Assembly (NCBI GenBank): GCA_018902385.1
Contig: JABSSW010000001.1
Location: 1,550,001-1,614,000 of the forward strand
DNA: 64,000 nucleotides
Source: Physcia stellaris
Taxonomy: Eukaryota; Ascomycota; Lecanoromycetes; Caliciales; Physciaceae
Reading direction: 5' to 3'
The translations under genes were made by a program, and so were the position numbers. Positions 46,201 through 61,901 of this stretch are shown one piece after another (position 1 is the stretch's first letter; each line of letters begins with the position of its first letter). The notes under the pieces were generated by a model. That model was given only the letters and a program-made list of their open reading frames with translations, was not told the origin of the DNA and did not search any database.

Positions 46201-46640
46201 GTCCTTGCTGTCTACATATCCAATCACGGTCGTCAACGACAAAGGCGTTTTCGTCCGGAACAACAAGGGGTATCAGCACTTGTATGCCTTTCGCAGTGGA
46301 CTTGGCATTTTGTGCTTAAGACCGCTACCACAGGAAAGGCTGGAGGCGGTCATATGGGGGTATGATAGCGCAGGTCTTCGATACGCAGCGCGTCTGTTGC
46401 CGCTAATGACAGTAAGTTGTCTATCCAATATTCTTCCAGGCTTGTCCACGTTCAATGGACTTCACTCACCATTCATTGCCTTTGCAAGATTTGACAAATT
46501 CTGATATTCCTCAGGGTAGCGGACAGCCGGATTTTGTCATCTCAAGTCATGCATGCGCATGGAAAGGCGCCGCTGGAGTTCTTGCGATGGGGTTTCTAGA
46601 CAATTCCTGGAACCTCACAGAAGATTCCTACATCACATAA
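43264..46640 (+). CDS. Large alpha/beta hydrolase, prolyl-oligopeptidase/esterase-like
   Basis: Exons are 43264-43363, 43413-43826, 44031-44263, 44320-44767, 44823-44948, 44994-45077, 45148-45402, 45499-45863, 45935-46411 and 46515-46640, giving 875 residues. The N-terminus (SWNVLGPFQIGTREAPWGAD) and about 300 residues form a non-catalytic region. A hydrolase domain follows: VMVNLHGAG, GHSNGGQGTWYA (nucleophile Ser, about residue 437), QQHGSADDNVP (acid) and GKNHWFDG (His). The C-terminal region (RHGAQLGPLDAL, EVGLQVSRNLYQYF, ending DNSWNLTEDSYIT) is shared by a fungal S9-peptidase-like family of unknown substrate. The exon 8/9 junction (GTGACA donor, SWK|HSV) and the start (43264 versus 43288) are less certain. 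No signal peptide is obvious. Confidence 0.78.
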
Positions 46641-47166
46641 TGTTGCGGTCTTATGGATATGCGTGAAAGAAGGTGTAAGCGCGCCTGGTATAGCTTTGCA
46701 ATAGTGAATTGCCAGTGTCCAGTCCCAATATCAAGACAATCGAGCGCTAAATTAAGCGACATCTCTTGGCATCATGCTTTTCCTCTGAGATATATCTCGG
46801 CTCATCACGATTTCCCTCTCCAGATCTCCTTCAGCCTCTCTTTCATCAAACAACACAACACTAGAGCAGCGGACCCACTCTTTCTGCATCCGTGTACTGC
46901 TTGCCCATTTGGCACTCGCTCCTTCCAATTGACGTGACTTTGCCACATACTCCGATCTCGTTTTTTATCTCTTCCCTTGAGCATCATAGCTTGTGCAACA
47001 CTTCATCTTCGCAACTTTCAACCATCTATCCAACCACCAACCTTGCTCTGGCTTTTGGAGATATTGTCCTTTGACCCTTTCGACGCGTTCCTCGCGTACA
47101 GCTTAGTTCGTTCTCCTACCGTTTGCACACGACCTAGCATCTCTCAACCTGAACTCTTCGCCCTTG
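46641..47166. other. Promoter/5' UTR region of the PUF gene
   Basis: From about 46800 to 47160 the sequence is strongly pyrimidine-rich (ctctccag..cctctctttc, then repeated tctc/ttcc tracts), as in many highly expressed fungal promoters and 5' leaders. No gene is seen. Confidence 0.45.
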
Positions 47167-49969
47167 ATGGCGGCGTTGTCAACCGGCGGCTCGCCCGCTC
47201 CACGAGGGCGCCCTTCCCCTTCTACCCAATTCCAAATCCACGAGGACAGCGATAATACCCAGGACAGTCCCAAAGCAATGCGTCAGATGGTAAGTTATTT
47301 CTCACATCTTGGTGATGTCATGCTCTGACAATTCTACCAGAGCTCTAAGCATGCTATCAAGCATAGCGAAGATCCTTTGCCTCTGGAGAGCTCCAAGCTT
47401 GGAAACGCACAAGCTCAAGCTGGAGAACATGCTGCCTCTGGGTTCAAGGTTGGTTACCTCACCAGGCGTGGTGTTTACACATCACTTACTATGGCAGAAG
47501 CCGAAGCTTGAAGTCTCTACCTCATCTCCTACCATGCACCCCACTACCCAAAAAGGCTCCATGGACACATTGCTTGCAAAGTTGTCTGAGCAAAAGGCCC
47601 TTCTGGACAAGCAGAAAAACGATCTCGTCTTCTCAGAGGACGACAAGACTGATCTGGACAAAGCACGTCGGGAGGAGGGCAGTTCGTCACTGAGCTCTGA
47701 GCTAATGACACCAGCAAGTGATTCTTTCAACGATACTTACAGCAACGACGGCTCTAAGGAAGATAAAGCTGAGAAGGCTGAAATGGCCCGACTCAAGAAA
47801 GAGCTTGATGATGCGAAAAATCAAATTGCACGACAGAAACAAGAGCTTGACCAAACCCGAATCATGAAGCATACGCTTCATCAAGCCATTAGCTCTTCCG
47901 CCGACGGCCAGATCAAGGCAAAAGATATCAGTAACGGGGCAGACCACGCTCCAATTAGCCCACCTGGACGCAACCACGGCTCTCGTCAGGATCATCATTG
48001 GGATACACGGTCTGTTTTGTCTGATAGCACTTCCGTCGATAATTCCAACACGGGTCCGCAGTTGTGGGGCCAATCTAATCGTCTGGCTTTCAATAACAGC
48101 CTCAATAGTGCCGTCAATCAGCAATATCAAGGACCAGCGCCAGCATGGGGCCAACCGGGGGCTCGTCCCTGGGGCAATAGGCCCATGGCTAATAACATGC
48201 AGCCTCTAGTCGTGCCTCAGCAGCAGCAGCAGCAGTTGCTACAGTCACGGACCTTCTCGGGACCTGCCTCCCCTATTTCCAACAACGACTTCGGGCAATT
48301 TCAGGGTCCAGGCCTTCGTCGTTCAAATACTCAGAATAGAGCAGCTTCTTTCTATCCTCAGGCTCGCGACAACGCTTGGGACGTTTTTGGAGGAGGGGTA
48401 GCACCTCTAGATGGTATGAACATTGGAATGAACCCGAGCAACACTTACCAAGCTATTGGCATGTACCCGGCCCCTGTATCCTACCAGCCTCGCCCTATCG
48501 GAACACCTCTCTCCCCGGAGGCAGCTGAATTCAGGGCTGGCCAAGCCTCAAACAATCCATGGAACACTGCTGTAAGTCTGTTTGAAGCACTCTGGGCCAT
48601 CGAATGACTTAACAGCTGCACTTGAGACTAATCCACTAACGTCTTCATAGCCACCATCTTCGCCCGAGCAGACGTATGTCTCGCCTATGGAGCCTTTGAA
48701 TTATCGTCGTTTACTGGATCGAAGTGTAACATGCAACTGGAAGTATATTGTGGACAAGATCGTTTGCAATAACGATCAGCAAGCTTCGATCTTCCTACAG
48801 CAAAAGCTAAAGGTTGGCACTGTCGAGCAAAAGTATGAAATCATCGAGGCTATTGTCGCTCAGGCCTATCCTCTGATGGTCAACCGATTCGGGAACTTCC
48901 TGGTTCAACGCTGCTTCGAGCATGGAACGCCCGAACAAGTCATTGCTATCGCCAATGCTATACGCGGTAACACATTAAGTTTGAGCATGGATGCTTTCGG
49001 TTGTCACGTCGTCCAAAAAGCCTTTGACGTCGTTCCCGAGGAGTACAAAGCTATCATGGTCCACGAGCTTCTTCGTCGTATCCCCGAAACTGTGATCCAT
49101 CGTTACGCGTGTCACGTCTGGCAGAAGTTGTTCGAACTACGCTGGAGCGATTCTCCTCCGCAGATCATGAAGTATGTCAACGAGGCATTGGGTGGAATGT
49201 GGCATGATGTTGCTCTCGGTGAAACGGGTAGTCTCGTCGTTCAGAATATCTTCGAGAATTGCCTTGAGGAAGACAAGGTATGTTCTGATTGCCCCTACTA
49301 GGTTTGACTCTATTGCTGACAAGTCGGTATCAGCGCGCGTGTATCAATGAGGTTCTTGCAAGCATTGACATTGTCGCTCACGGCCAATTCGGGAATTGGT
49401 GTATCCAGCATATCTGCGAGCATGGAGCGCCGCAAGATCGAAGCCGGGCCATCGATCATGTGCTTCGCTACGCTACCGAGTACAGCATGGACCAATTCGC
49501 TTCCAAAGTTGTCGAGAAATGCCTCAAGATTGGCGGCGCAGACTTTCTGGAGCGTTACCTCGATCGTGTCTGTGAAGGCCGGTCTGACCGCCCGCGAATT
49601 CCCTTGATAGATAGTAGGTGGTTTCTATGGACTCCTTCCCTGTGCGATACTGACGCCTCAAAGTTGCAAGCGACCAGTACGGCAACTATTTGATCCAGTA
49701 CATCCTGACTCATGCCAACCCGACTCACCGAGAGATTGTTGCTTCCCATATTCGGTAGGAGATCAACTAAGTATTTAAGGGCTGGACTGACGTTAAGCAG
49801 GAAGCATATGGTCTCTCTCCGTGGTTCCAAATTCGGATCACGGGTTGGGATGCTGTGCTGCAATCCGGCATATGCTACCCATCCTGGCCCTGGCGTCGGA
49901 CTTCCTCCTAACCGTTATGCCAGCAGTGGGCAGAGCACTTCTACCCGTTACGGGGGAGCTTATCGTTGA
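47167..49969 (+). CDS. Pumilio-family (PUF) RNA-binding protein
   Basis: Exons are 47167-47289, 47341-47448, 47498-48571, 48651-49277, 49334-49613, 49664-49754 and 49801-49969, giving 823 residues. An N-terminal disordered half carries a coiled coil (KAEMARLKKELDDAKNQIARQ) and a short Gln run. The C-terminal half holds PUF repeats with recognisable cores: FGNFLVQRCFE, FGCHVVQKAFD, YACHVWQKLFE, TGSLVVQNIFE, FGNWCIQHICE, FASKVVEKCLK and YGNYLIQYILT. PUF proteins bind UGUA-type 3' UTR elements and control mRNA stability, localisation and translation. Ortholog assignment among Puf2/Jsn1-like, Puf3 and Puf4 is not possible by eye. No RRM is seen. The tail is GSRVGMLCCNPAYATHPGPG. Confidence 0.9.
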
Positions 49970-50674
49970 GCGGCCCTACAGCCTCGACTCCTGCGCTTCG
50001 CTACCGGCTCCGAACACTATCCTTTCCATCGGCGGCTGCCTCCTGATCTATTGGCACCTCAAAACACCTTGGAGACGGAGCAATTCCAAGATACACCACC
50101 TATGCTATTCTTTGCTCTCAAACCCCTTTTCATTGGCTTCGATAGCTGCAGTTTCCTCCAATATTTGACATTCTAATCGACATTTCTCACTCTTCAGTAG
50201 ATGGACTCAACAAACTCCGAGCTCGTGTGCTAGGAGTCTTTGGAAATGTCAAACGAACACGGATCGCAGTTGAGAATAGTAGCATTATGTCGACGATCAG
50301 CATGTCTTGCTTGTCTACTAGTATTCTAGCATCACTCGTGCAACTAATTATTCTTTCTGTAGTAAACGGTGGTTATTTGATTATCTCCTTTTGAGCAGAG
50401 CAATTTGCACTGCATCTTGCTCTACGAAATATGGCCGAACACAAAAGATAGTGGTGGATGAGACAGTATTGTTGCTTTTCTTGTAGCCATCCGAGGGCTT
50501 CATACCCGACCTTAGATTAGTTTGTTCTGTCATAGCACGCAAGCAATTCTACAGCAGACAATTGCCTCCTGATTTTTCCAACGGTCCTTAATAAAGTCAG
50601 ATACTTTTACAAGACAGCCTCGAAGGTTGTCCGGGAATTTGATGCATTGACCACAAGTGTGCAATTCAATCTGG
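49970..50674. other. Convergent 3' flanks
   Basis: This lies between the PUF gene and the PEX39-like gene. An open frame to 50168 continues from another frame of the PUF exon and is rejected. Nothing else is seen. Confidence 0.4.
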
Positions 50675-51273
50675 TCATGACTTCGCATCGCCTGCTACTT
50701 TCTCGTTCTGTTCAGCGGCGTTCTCCCATGGCTTTTTCCTCTTCGCAGATTTTGGGTTTGACTCTTTTCCGGAAAGAACGGTGTCAGGAATTTCTTTTAT
50801 CCCTGGAACAGGTTGGCCACTCGTAATTAGATCAACTATTTGGCTAAAGGATGTAGGATAAGGCGCCGCATCTTCATTTGCGGAAGGTTGTGCAGGAGAG
50901 ACCTCCAACGTGGGGCTGGCAGATGCATCAAGAGCAATATTTGAGACTATGATGTCTTTCTGTGGGTTTGAAGTGCCTTCAGTCGTTTGTAGACGATGTT
51001 GAGATCGCCACAAGCGATAGGCATCGAAGTCGATCCCGACATGGGTCTTGCTGTATGATGATCAGCAGAACAACGTATTCTTCAACATCGTAGGGCGGTG
51101 TACCGCGAGTAGTAGAAGCATTTCGCTCGCAGAGTCAGGTATTCTGCTTGATCCGGGGATGAGCCTGACCCAAGTATAGCGTGCAGCCCGCTCTGAAATT
51201 CCTTGTCTGAGTCCCAGGGATACTCGTCGAGTTGCTGAAAGACGTGCGGTTGCGGTGCTGATTCGGTTGCCAT
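50675..51273 (-). CDS. PEX39: PEX39-like (Yjr012c-type) peroxisomal import factor with KPWE motif
   Basis: Exons are 51273-51104 and 51050-50675, giving 181 residues. The N-terminal part has VFQQLDEYPWDSDKEFQSGL and LTLRAKCFYYSRKTHVGIDF. The C-terminal part has PYPTSFSQIVDLITSGQPVP followed by GIKEIPDTVLSG and a basic KRKKPWE. I recall the 'PTSF..I..LI..G.P.PGI..IP' block plus K/R-PWE as the KPWE domain shared with Pex14-like proteins and with Yjr012c. The latter was recently described as Pex39, which helps Pex7 import PTS2 cargo into peroxisomes. Function here is therefore inference from motif memory. The intron is GTACAC..ATACAG, and the splice completes YYSRK. Confidence 0.72.
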
Positions 51274-51770
51274 CTTCGTCAGGGCGTGGATCAACGGTAG
51301 AACCCTGGAACTTTGCACGATCGTCCACTCAGCGGAAGGCCAGATGGTGACTCCAGGGAGCATTCTAGTAGGCACTCCGCATGATGCAACTATCACTGGA
51401 ATAATCAATATTTGGCATGGGTGCATGTGCATATTAGGCTCTTACGTTTCGAAGCTGTTACCTTACCTAATAAGGTACCAAGGTTAAGAACTATTGAAGG
51501 CACCTTGAAGTAAAGGTACTGTAGGTTATGCATGGTATTCATAAAGTTATGCATGGCGTGGGATAAGGCTGGCGATTAATGCGAGCGACCGTGGAGGACG
51601 TCCAACTCCAACCATTCACATTTCTTTGTTTCTCAGACACGACCCCCTTTACCTCACCTTGATCTCGACTCCATATCCGTATCTCCAGATTGCGCTCCTA
51701 CCGCTCTACAAACGCTACACCATTGCCTTCTCGATAGTGTGCCTAGCCCCGTAGACTACAAACCAGCGTT
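51274..51770. other. Divergent PEX39-like/SCD6 upstream region
   Basis: This is 497 bp. The part next to SCD6 (51600-51760) is pyrimidine-rich. Around 51465-51540 there are repeats of taaggtac/gttatgcatgg (the latter twice, 51525-51535 and 51547-51557). No gene is seen. Confidence 0.45.
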
Positions 51771-53970
51771 ATGGCCGAGTATATCGGGCAAGGCTCCCCA
51801 ATCGTGCAATTTGACCTCATGCTGACCGATTCCTCTCAGCTCGCGGATATCTTTAGTCTCCAAGAGGGATATAAGGTATTTATTACCCTCCACGCAGATG
51901 AAATACACTCTAATAGATGTGCTGCTAGATATGTTGGCACATTGCACGAAATCAGCTCTGAGAATTCCACAGTCGCGCTCGAAAATGTCGTGTCATTCGG
52001 CACTGAAGACCGGCGTCCGGATGAGATGGTCCCTGCTTCCGACAATGTCTACGAGTACATCGTTTTCCGTGGTAGCGACGTCAAGGACCTAAGAATCGAG
52101 GAGGCTGCTCCGCCTAAAGAAAATAAACCACCCCAGGTGCCTGATGATCCTGCAATTCTTGGGGTAAGTGGAAAACCACAAGCCAACCACACATATCGTG
52201 CCCCACTACCCATATTTTCCATGATGAAGCATATCGGATGTAAAAACATTACAAAGCCACCGAGAGCGCAAAAACCCTGTGGATATTTCCGTTGCCTTCC
52301 TTCTGACATACTATTGCACAATGGCATTATCAATAGCTTCACTTCCAAAGTATCAGAGCTGATAGTTTCGATGACAGAGCGTCCGCCGACCGGAATCTTC
52401 AACTACACAAGCTACAGCCCAAATTCCTCCACCTCAGAAGCAGGCACCTTCCCATGAACCACTTCAGCCGCAGCAAAGTCAGCCCGCGCAGCAACCTCAA
52501 CAATCTAATAATCAGCAACAGAGGCAACAGCATGTGCCAAATTTCCAACAACATCCACCATTCTACTCTCCATACGGGCCTCCACCCAACCAGCGATTCG
52601 GTCCGTACGGCTTCCCGCCAGGTCCTGGCTTCCCTGGTGTGCCTTACGGTCCGCCGCCTCCGGGTTGGGGATATCCGCCCCCAGGCCAAGGATTTCCTCA
52701 GGCACCGCCCCGTCAATTCTACCCCCCGCAGCTGCCCATTGGATCAGGAGGAGCACAGCAGAGTCATCAGGTACCTCCCCAGAAAACGCCTCCAGTCTCA
52801 GGCGTTAGTAAAGAGGCCGGCGAAGGAGCTCAGCAAGCTACCTCCGAAAAGCCCATCGCAACAGTCAAGCTTCCAAGTAGTGCGACAACCCCCGCTCCGC
52901 CAGTAAGTGCCCCAATAGCGCCACCACCTCCAACGCAGTCAAAACCAGATGTCGCTGCTGCTTTGGCACCGCCGGTGACCGTAACAAGCCAAAAGGTCGA
53001 GAGCCCCGCCATGCAAGCTTCAAGCGCGCCCAAAAGTGGACGCATTGTGCCTGCAATTCCTTTGAAGAGTCCAGCATTGAAGCCTGCGGCCCCTGCTGCG
53101 GAGGGTACCTCGCAAACAAAGAAGCAAGATGCCACCCCTGTGGCCCGGGTGGAGCCTAAGATCAACGGCGTGGTTAATACACCGCAGGTGGTCGCAAAGC
53201 CTGCTGTGGTACGGCCAGCAATCAACGCGAACAAGTCTCTTGACGCTGCGAATCAGGAAGCAGCCGCAGCAGTGGCTGCGGCCATGGCCAGATTGCCTCC
53301 AGCCTCGGGCCAGAAGCAGCAACCAAATGGAGAAAAGGCTGTTGATAATTTGGCTAAGAAGGTCAACGAGATGCGTACGATTGACAACAATCGTAATTCA
53401 AAGCAATCTGGCACCGGAGGATATGGCGGGGGTCATCGTGGCGGCCGAGGGGGTCACCGCGGTGGTAGGCCAGCTAACGAACCGGCGAAGAAGATCGAAG
53501 TGCCCGAGACTGATTATGATTTCACAACAGCGAACGCCAAATTCAACAAGCAGGACCTCGTGAAAGAAGCGATCGCAAGCGGCTCACCCATCGAGGCCAG
53601 TGCGCCGGCCAACGATCTTACTGATGGGGGATCCGTGAATGGCTCTCGAACGAACAGCGAGAGCGTCATTATTGCCCCAGGGCCAGGTTATAACAAAACG
53701 TCCTCATTCTTCGACAACATCTCGAGCGAGATAAAAGACCGTTTGGAAGGAACGACGGGCGGCGGGCGTGAATTCCGTAGCGAGGAGCAGAGGCGGAACG
53801 TGGAAACGTTCGGGCAAGGGAGTATTGACAGTGGGTACCGTGGTGGCTACAGGGGACGCGGTCGTGGTCGAGGCTATGGCAGAGGTAGAGGCGGTTATGG
53901 AAGAGGTGGGTATGCAGCCCGAGGCGGTGGAGCGCGAGGTGGTCGTGGTATTGCTACGGCCGAGGTTTAG
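51771..53970 (+). CDS. SCD6: Scd6/LSM14 (RAP55) P-body translation repressor
   Basis: Exons are 51771-51787, 51840-51875, 51929-52163 and 52378-53970, giving 626 residues. The spliced N-terminus reads MAEYIGSRISLVSKRDIRYV then GTLHEISSENSTVALENV, a canonical LSm14 domain. A long Pro/Gln/Ala-rich linker follows, then the FDF-type motif (TDYDFTTANAKFNK), the FFD box (SSFFDNISSEIKDR), the TFG box (RRNVETFGQGS) and C-terminal RGG repeats (RGRGRGRGYGRGRGGYGRGG). Scd6 binds eIF4G, Dcp2 and DEAD-box Dhh1 to repress translation and promote decapping. Intron 1 (51788-51839, 52 nt) is GC-AG: GG|GCAAGG donor. Without splicing it, the LSm strand is lost. Exon 1 is 17 nt. Confidence 0.95.
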
Positions 53971-54646
53971 AAGGTCATTTCTGTCACTTTTGAACTGACA
54001 CAAGCGATCAGAGTCCAGGGATTCCAAGCCAGGAGCTACTTGTCTGGATATATCTCGTTTTCAGGGGTATCAAGTTTCTCCGACTTGCTGAAGGTTTGCG
54101 TGTACCACTTTACAAAAAGCGACGGACTAAGGTCTGAGAAGTTTCTGTAGACAGACATGGCTCAATTCAGATGCTTCGAAATTTGCTCAATTGAGAGCTC
54201 ACTGCCCTCGACTTTTATGTCTAATGGGCACTTTCTTCGCGATGTGCGATATTGATCTCTGGGAGTTTTTCAGCCTTGCATTGCCAGTGGATTTTCCAAG
54301 AGTGTCGTCAAGCGTAGTTCTAGAGTGAGTTAAAGTAGATGGTCCTACGATATGAGATTGTCTCAGCTACCCAGACCCCTGGCTAGTCAAGATGCTCGAG
54401 CCCAGCGACGCTTCGGCTACACGGCCCGTGACAAAATATGAGAGTAGTAGTATAACCGACCTCAGCCCTATAAGCAAGCTGGACCCCCTGTCCCGAGCAA
54501 TCGTGTCAACAAATTATTCTTGTCATCATTCAAGTCGGGGATCAAGGCTGCAGCTGTTGATGCCTGCTCTTCATCTATTCCCAATCGATTGTTATAGTTT
54601 GAGGAGTTAATGTAGCGCTGGAGTTGAGCCAGCCACCGTCGCTGCC
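53971..54646. other. Intergenic region
   Basis: This holds the SCD6 3' flank and the ERD2 promoter. An open frame at 54392-54610 lacks supporting content. No gene is seen. Confidence 0.4.
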
Positions 54647-55589
54647 ATGAATATTTTCAGAATCTTGGGTACGCTTTACAACAGTCTTTCATGAAAGCTG
54701 GCGCATTCGCTGATGATCAACAGCTGATCTTTCGCACCTGGCCTCAATCCTAATACTTCTCCAGAAGATGAAGTCGTCGAGCGTATGTAGCGCATCCTTA
54801 GGAGCGATTGGGGAAAGCTCCCGGCTGAAAAGTTCCCCTAGAGCGCATCCGGCATATCTTTCAAGTCGCAGGTTCTCTATCTAATAGTATATGTCACTCG
54901 ATACCTTGGTGAGAAACTTCTAATCCGGGTATGCCTGGGAACGCTGGGTTAATCACAAGGACCCAGATATCTTCTGGACCTTCACATCGGGTTCGGTCTG
55001 GAACACCACTTTCAAAATCCTGTTCCTCGCCTCGCAGTCATACACCGTCTACCTGATGCTCAACGACTACAAGCCGACCCACGATCCGAATCTCGATACC
55101 TTCAAGGTCCAGTACCTGTTGGGGGGAAGCGCCGTTCTCGCGATCCTTGTTCCGTATCGATACGAGTTCACAGAGGTCAGCACCTATAATTCAGCTACAA
55201 CGTCTTATTTTTGGTATTTAGGCTTTTGCTGATTTACACACGGGACAGATGCTGTGGGCCTTCTCGATATGGCTGGAATCTGTAGCCATCCTGCCGCAGC
55301 TGTTCATGCTACAGCGTACAGGCGAGGCCGAAACAATAACGACTCATTACCTGTTCGCGCTGGGAATCTACAGGGCGCTATATATACCAAATTGGCTCTA
55401 TCGGTACTTTGCGGAGCGCTATGTGGATATTATACCATGGATCGCGGGGATCCTGCAGACCATTCTGTACTCGGACTTCTTCTGGATTTATTATACAAAG
55501 TAGGTTCCCCCGAGCCAACTTTAGGAGGCATACACTAATGTTATCGTAACAGGGTGTTGCAAGGCAAAAAGTTCAATCTTCCCGTCTAG
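54647..55589 (+). CDS. ERD2: ER lumen protein-retaining (K/HDEL) receptor Erd2
   Basis: Six exons: 54647-54668, 54724-54782,54842-54908, 54967-55175, 55249-55499 and 55553-55589, giving 214 residues, the usual family length. The joined sequence runs [74 protein letters not shown] and [16 protein letters not shown]. The last helix ends [20 protein letters not shown]. Seven membrane segments are present. Erd2 cycles between Golgi and ER and binds HDEL-type signals in acidic Golgi; the terminal Lys-rich tail carries the COPI signal. Every intron sits at a conserved helix boundary, and all junction phases agree. Confidence 0.95.
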
Positions 55590-57049
55590 GGTTGTGAGCA
55601 TGGCTTTTGGGGCTCTTGCATCTTTCGGAGTTAACCTTTTACTCTTTGTACTCTTAGCTTAGATGTGGGGATTCAATTTACACTATCCAAAGACAGTATA
55701 CCGATCAGTGAAGGTCTTGAGTTTCTTCTTCGCTGACGATTGGAGGTGAAATCCTTGAGCAGCGGACCTGTACCTTGCTCAAAGCCTATCGTAGACTTCC
55801 CTAGAGCTCCAGAGAGCAATGCCAAGTTCGACGAGATATCAAACGACACCGCTCGAAGTCAAGCACTTCATTCAATTTTTATCATCAACATGATTGTATC
55901 GGCTATTCCCGGCACTTTCCCTTAATCGCCCCTTCTACGGAATATGAGAGACCAAATACCAGGTAGGCTATCTTTTCTCACCACGTCAACGACAAATGAG
56001 CAGGCCGAGGGAGTACGGTCTCAGGAGTCCAGTCAACCGATGCGCTGGCTCATCACAAATCCATAGAAAAGTTCTATTACCTCGGACCCAACCGAGCAAG
56101 GAGAGGAAGTGGACAGACATGTAAGGGCCCGAAACATGGAAACCCGGTTTCGGGACTGTAATTTATTGGATGTGATATGGAAGGATTTCTCTGAAATTGA
56201 GTCTTTCCCCGAGTCGGGTTACCATGTGTTCATGTCTTTTCGCCATTCGTTTTGTCCAGAGTGTGTGATATACACACCGGAACTACGTATACTCACTGCG
56301 CATCATCGGCTAATGAAAGTTACAAGCAATGCTCGTAACGAGATTTGTATTTGTTCACGGTTGATAACCTCATGGCCTGATGTGTGAAATAATTTTTGAT
56401 TGCTATTGAGCCTGGAGAAACATAGGTACATTTAAGCGGTGGTACACATGTACATATGGAGCAAAATGCAACTGATAGCTCCTTTAGTCGCCTATGCGCC
56501 CTTCATACCTATCCGTCATCAAAAGCCAAACGCGCCATAACCTCGTTGCCCTACGCCTGACGTCCCCTTGAATACTCTAGGCGACATACCAAAGTAATAG
56601 AAAAGAGTATAGCAGGATAGGAACGATCCCAGCTGAAGCCAGGAGAATGAAGTGAAAAAGAGCTGAGTATCTCAGGAAGCGCTTGACTAGTCGGTATCGT
56701 CGAAGTTGGACACTGTCTCCTGCAAACAATTGAGTGCTTGCCTCCAGCTGTTTCGCCTGTCGTCAAAGCATTCAGGGCCGCTCACAAGACTTCGGAGAAT
56801 GGCCAGTCGGCACATTGCACTCTTGTTCCGGTCGTGGTCCTAAGTTCTATTACGGGAACAAGGCATTGTGTTCATAGACAGAGCGCTGAAGTGCAACCGC
56901 TTCTTCCAGAAGCGAGTGCAGGCAAACCAAGATAGGGTAGGCGCTTGTTCATCAGTCCACGCGGTAGCACTCAGCTGTTTAGCTTCGATATTAGTAGCGA
57001 ACGTCTCTCATCATAGGCAGCATCTCGCCCCCATTGCCCATTTCTGTCT
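55590..57049. other. Longest gene-free stretch in the window
   Basis: This is about 1.46 kb downstream of both ERD2 (+) and the KDM4-type gene (-). A 92-codon frame at 56109-56387 opens with GTG, and another at 55740-55925 opens with TTG; neither shows recognisable content. TGTACATA occurs near 56449. No tRNA or snRNA fold was recognised. A non-coding RNA or a fast-evolving gene cannot be excluded. Confidence 0.5.
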
Positions 57050-61393
<4,344 letters not shown>

Positions 61394-61901
61394 TGGCGGA
61401 AAGAAGATCTGTGCAACCCAGTATTACAATGTAGTATCGTTCCTTAACCGGCGACCACAAGAGATGGTGTAGATGGCCTGTTCGGATTGACTGTCGCAAC
61501 GCCTAGAGCAGGGGATTGAGGTTTGGCGGAGCCCAGAGTATATTCGTGAAAAGCTTGCCTATTGAAGTACATAACAAACCAAAGTGAGAGAGCGGCCCAA
61601 AGCTAGACAAGGTGACTGGGCTCTCAATGTACCGAGTTTGTGACTACATGAGATTGATATCGAAGGTTGATTTTCCGGGTGTGAGGCTCAGGTTTGGACC
61701 TTGACTCGCTTTTCCGCTATTCCTAATAGAGTAGTTTTTAGCGCGCAAATGCCGTCATATTGGCGCGCTCGCTTCGAATAATCTTATCAGATGAAGGTTT
61801 TTTACTGTGCCCGCCAGTTCTTCGATTGCCCTGCATGGGAATTGCGGGGGCCAGAGCATCACTACGGGCGTGGAAGGACTTCATGTCGCTATCCAAGACT
61901 T
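61394..61901. other. Divergent KDM4/RAD57 upstream region
   Basis: This is 508 bp between divergent starts. Near 61737-61772 there are two gcgcgc/ggcgcgc-type motifs (tagcgcgcaaatg, ttggcgcgctcgc) resembling MluI-box/E2F-like G1-S elements, on the RAD57 side. The regulatory reading is inference. Confidence 0.4.

Noticed and set aside
52830-53234. Minus-strand frame rich in Gly/Ala/Leu opposite SCD6
   Set aside because: It is the reverse reading of the Pro/Ala-rich Scd6 linker, with no independent support.
56109-56387. 92-codon frame in the large gap
   Set aside because: It opens with GTG, has no family similarity I recognise and no splice context.
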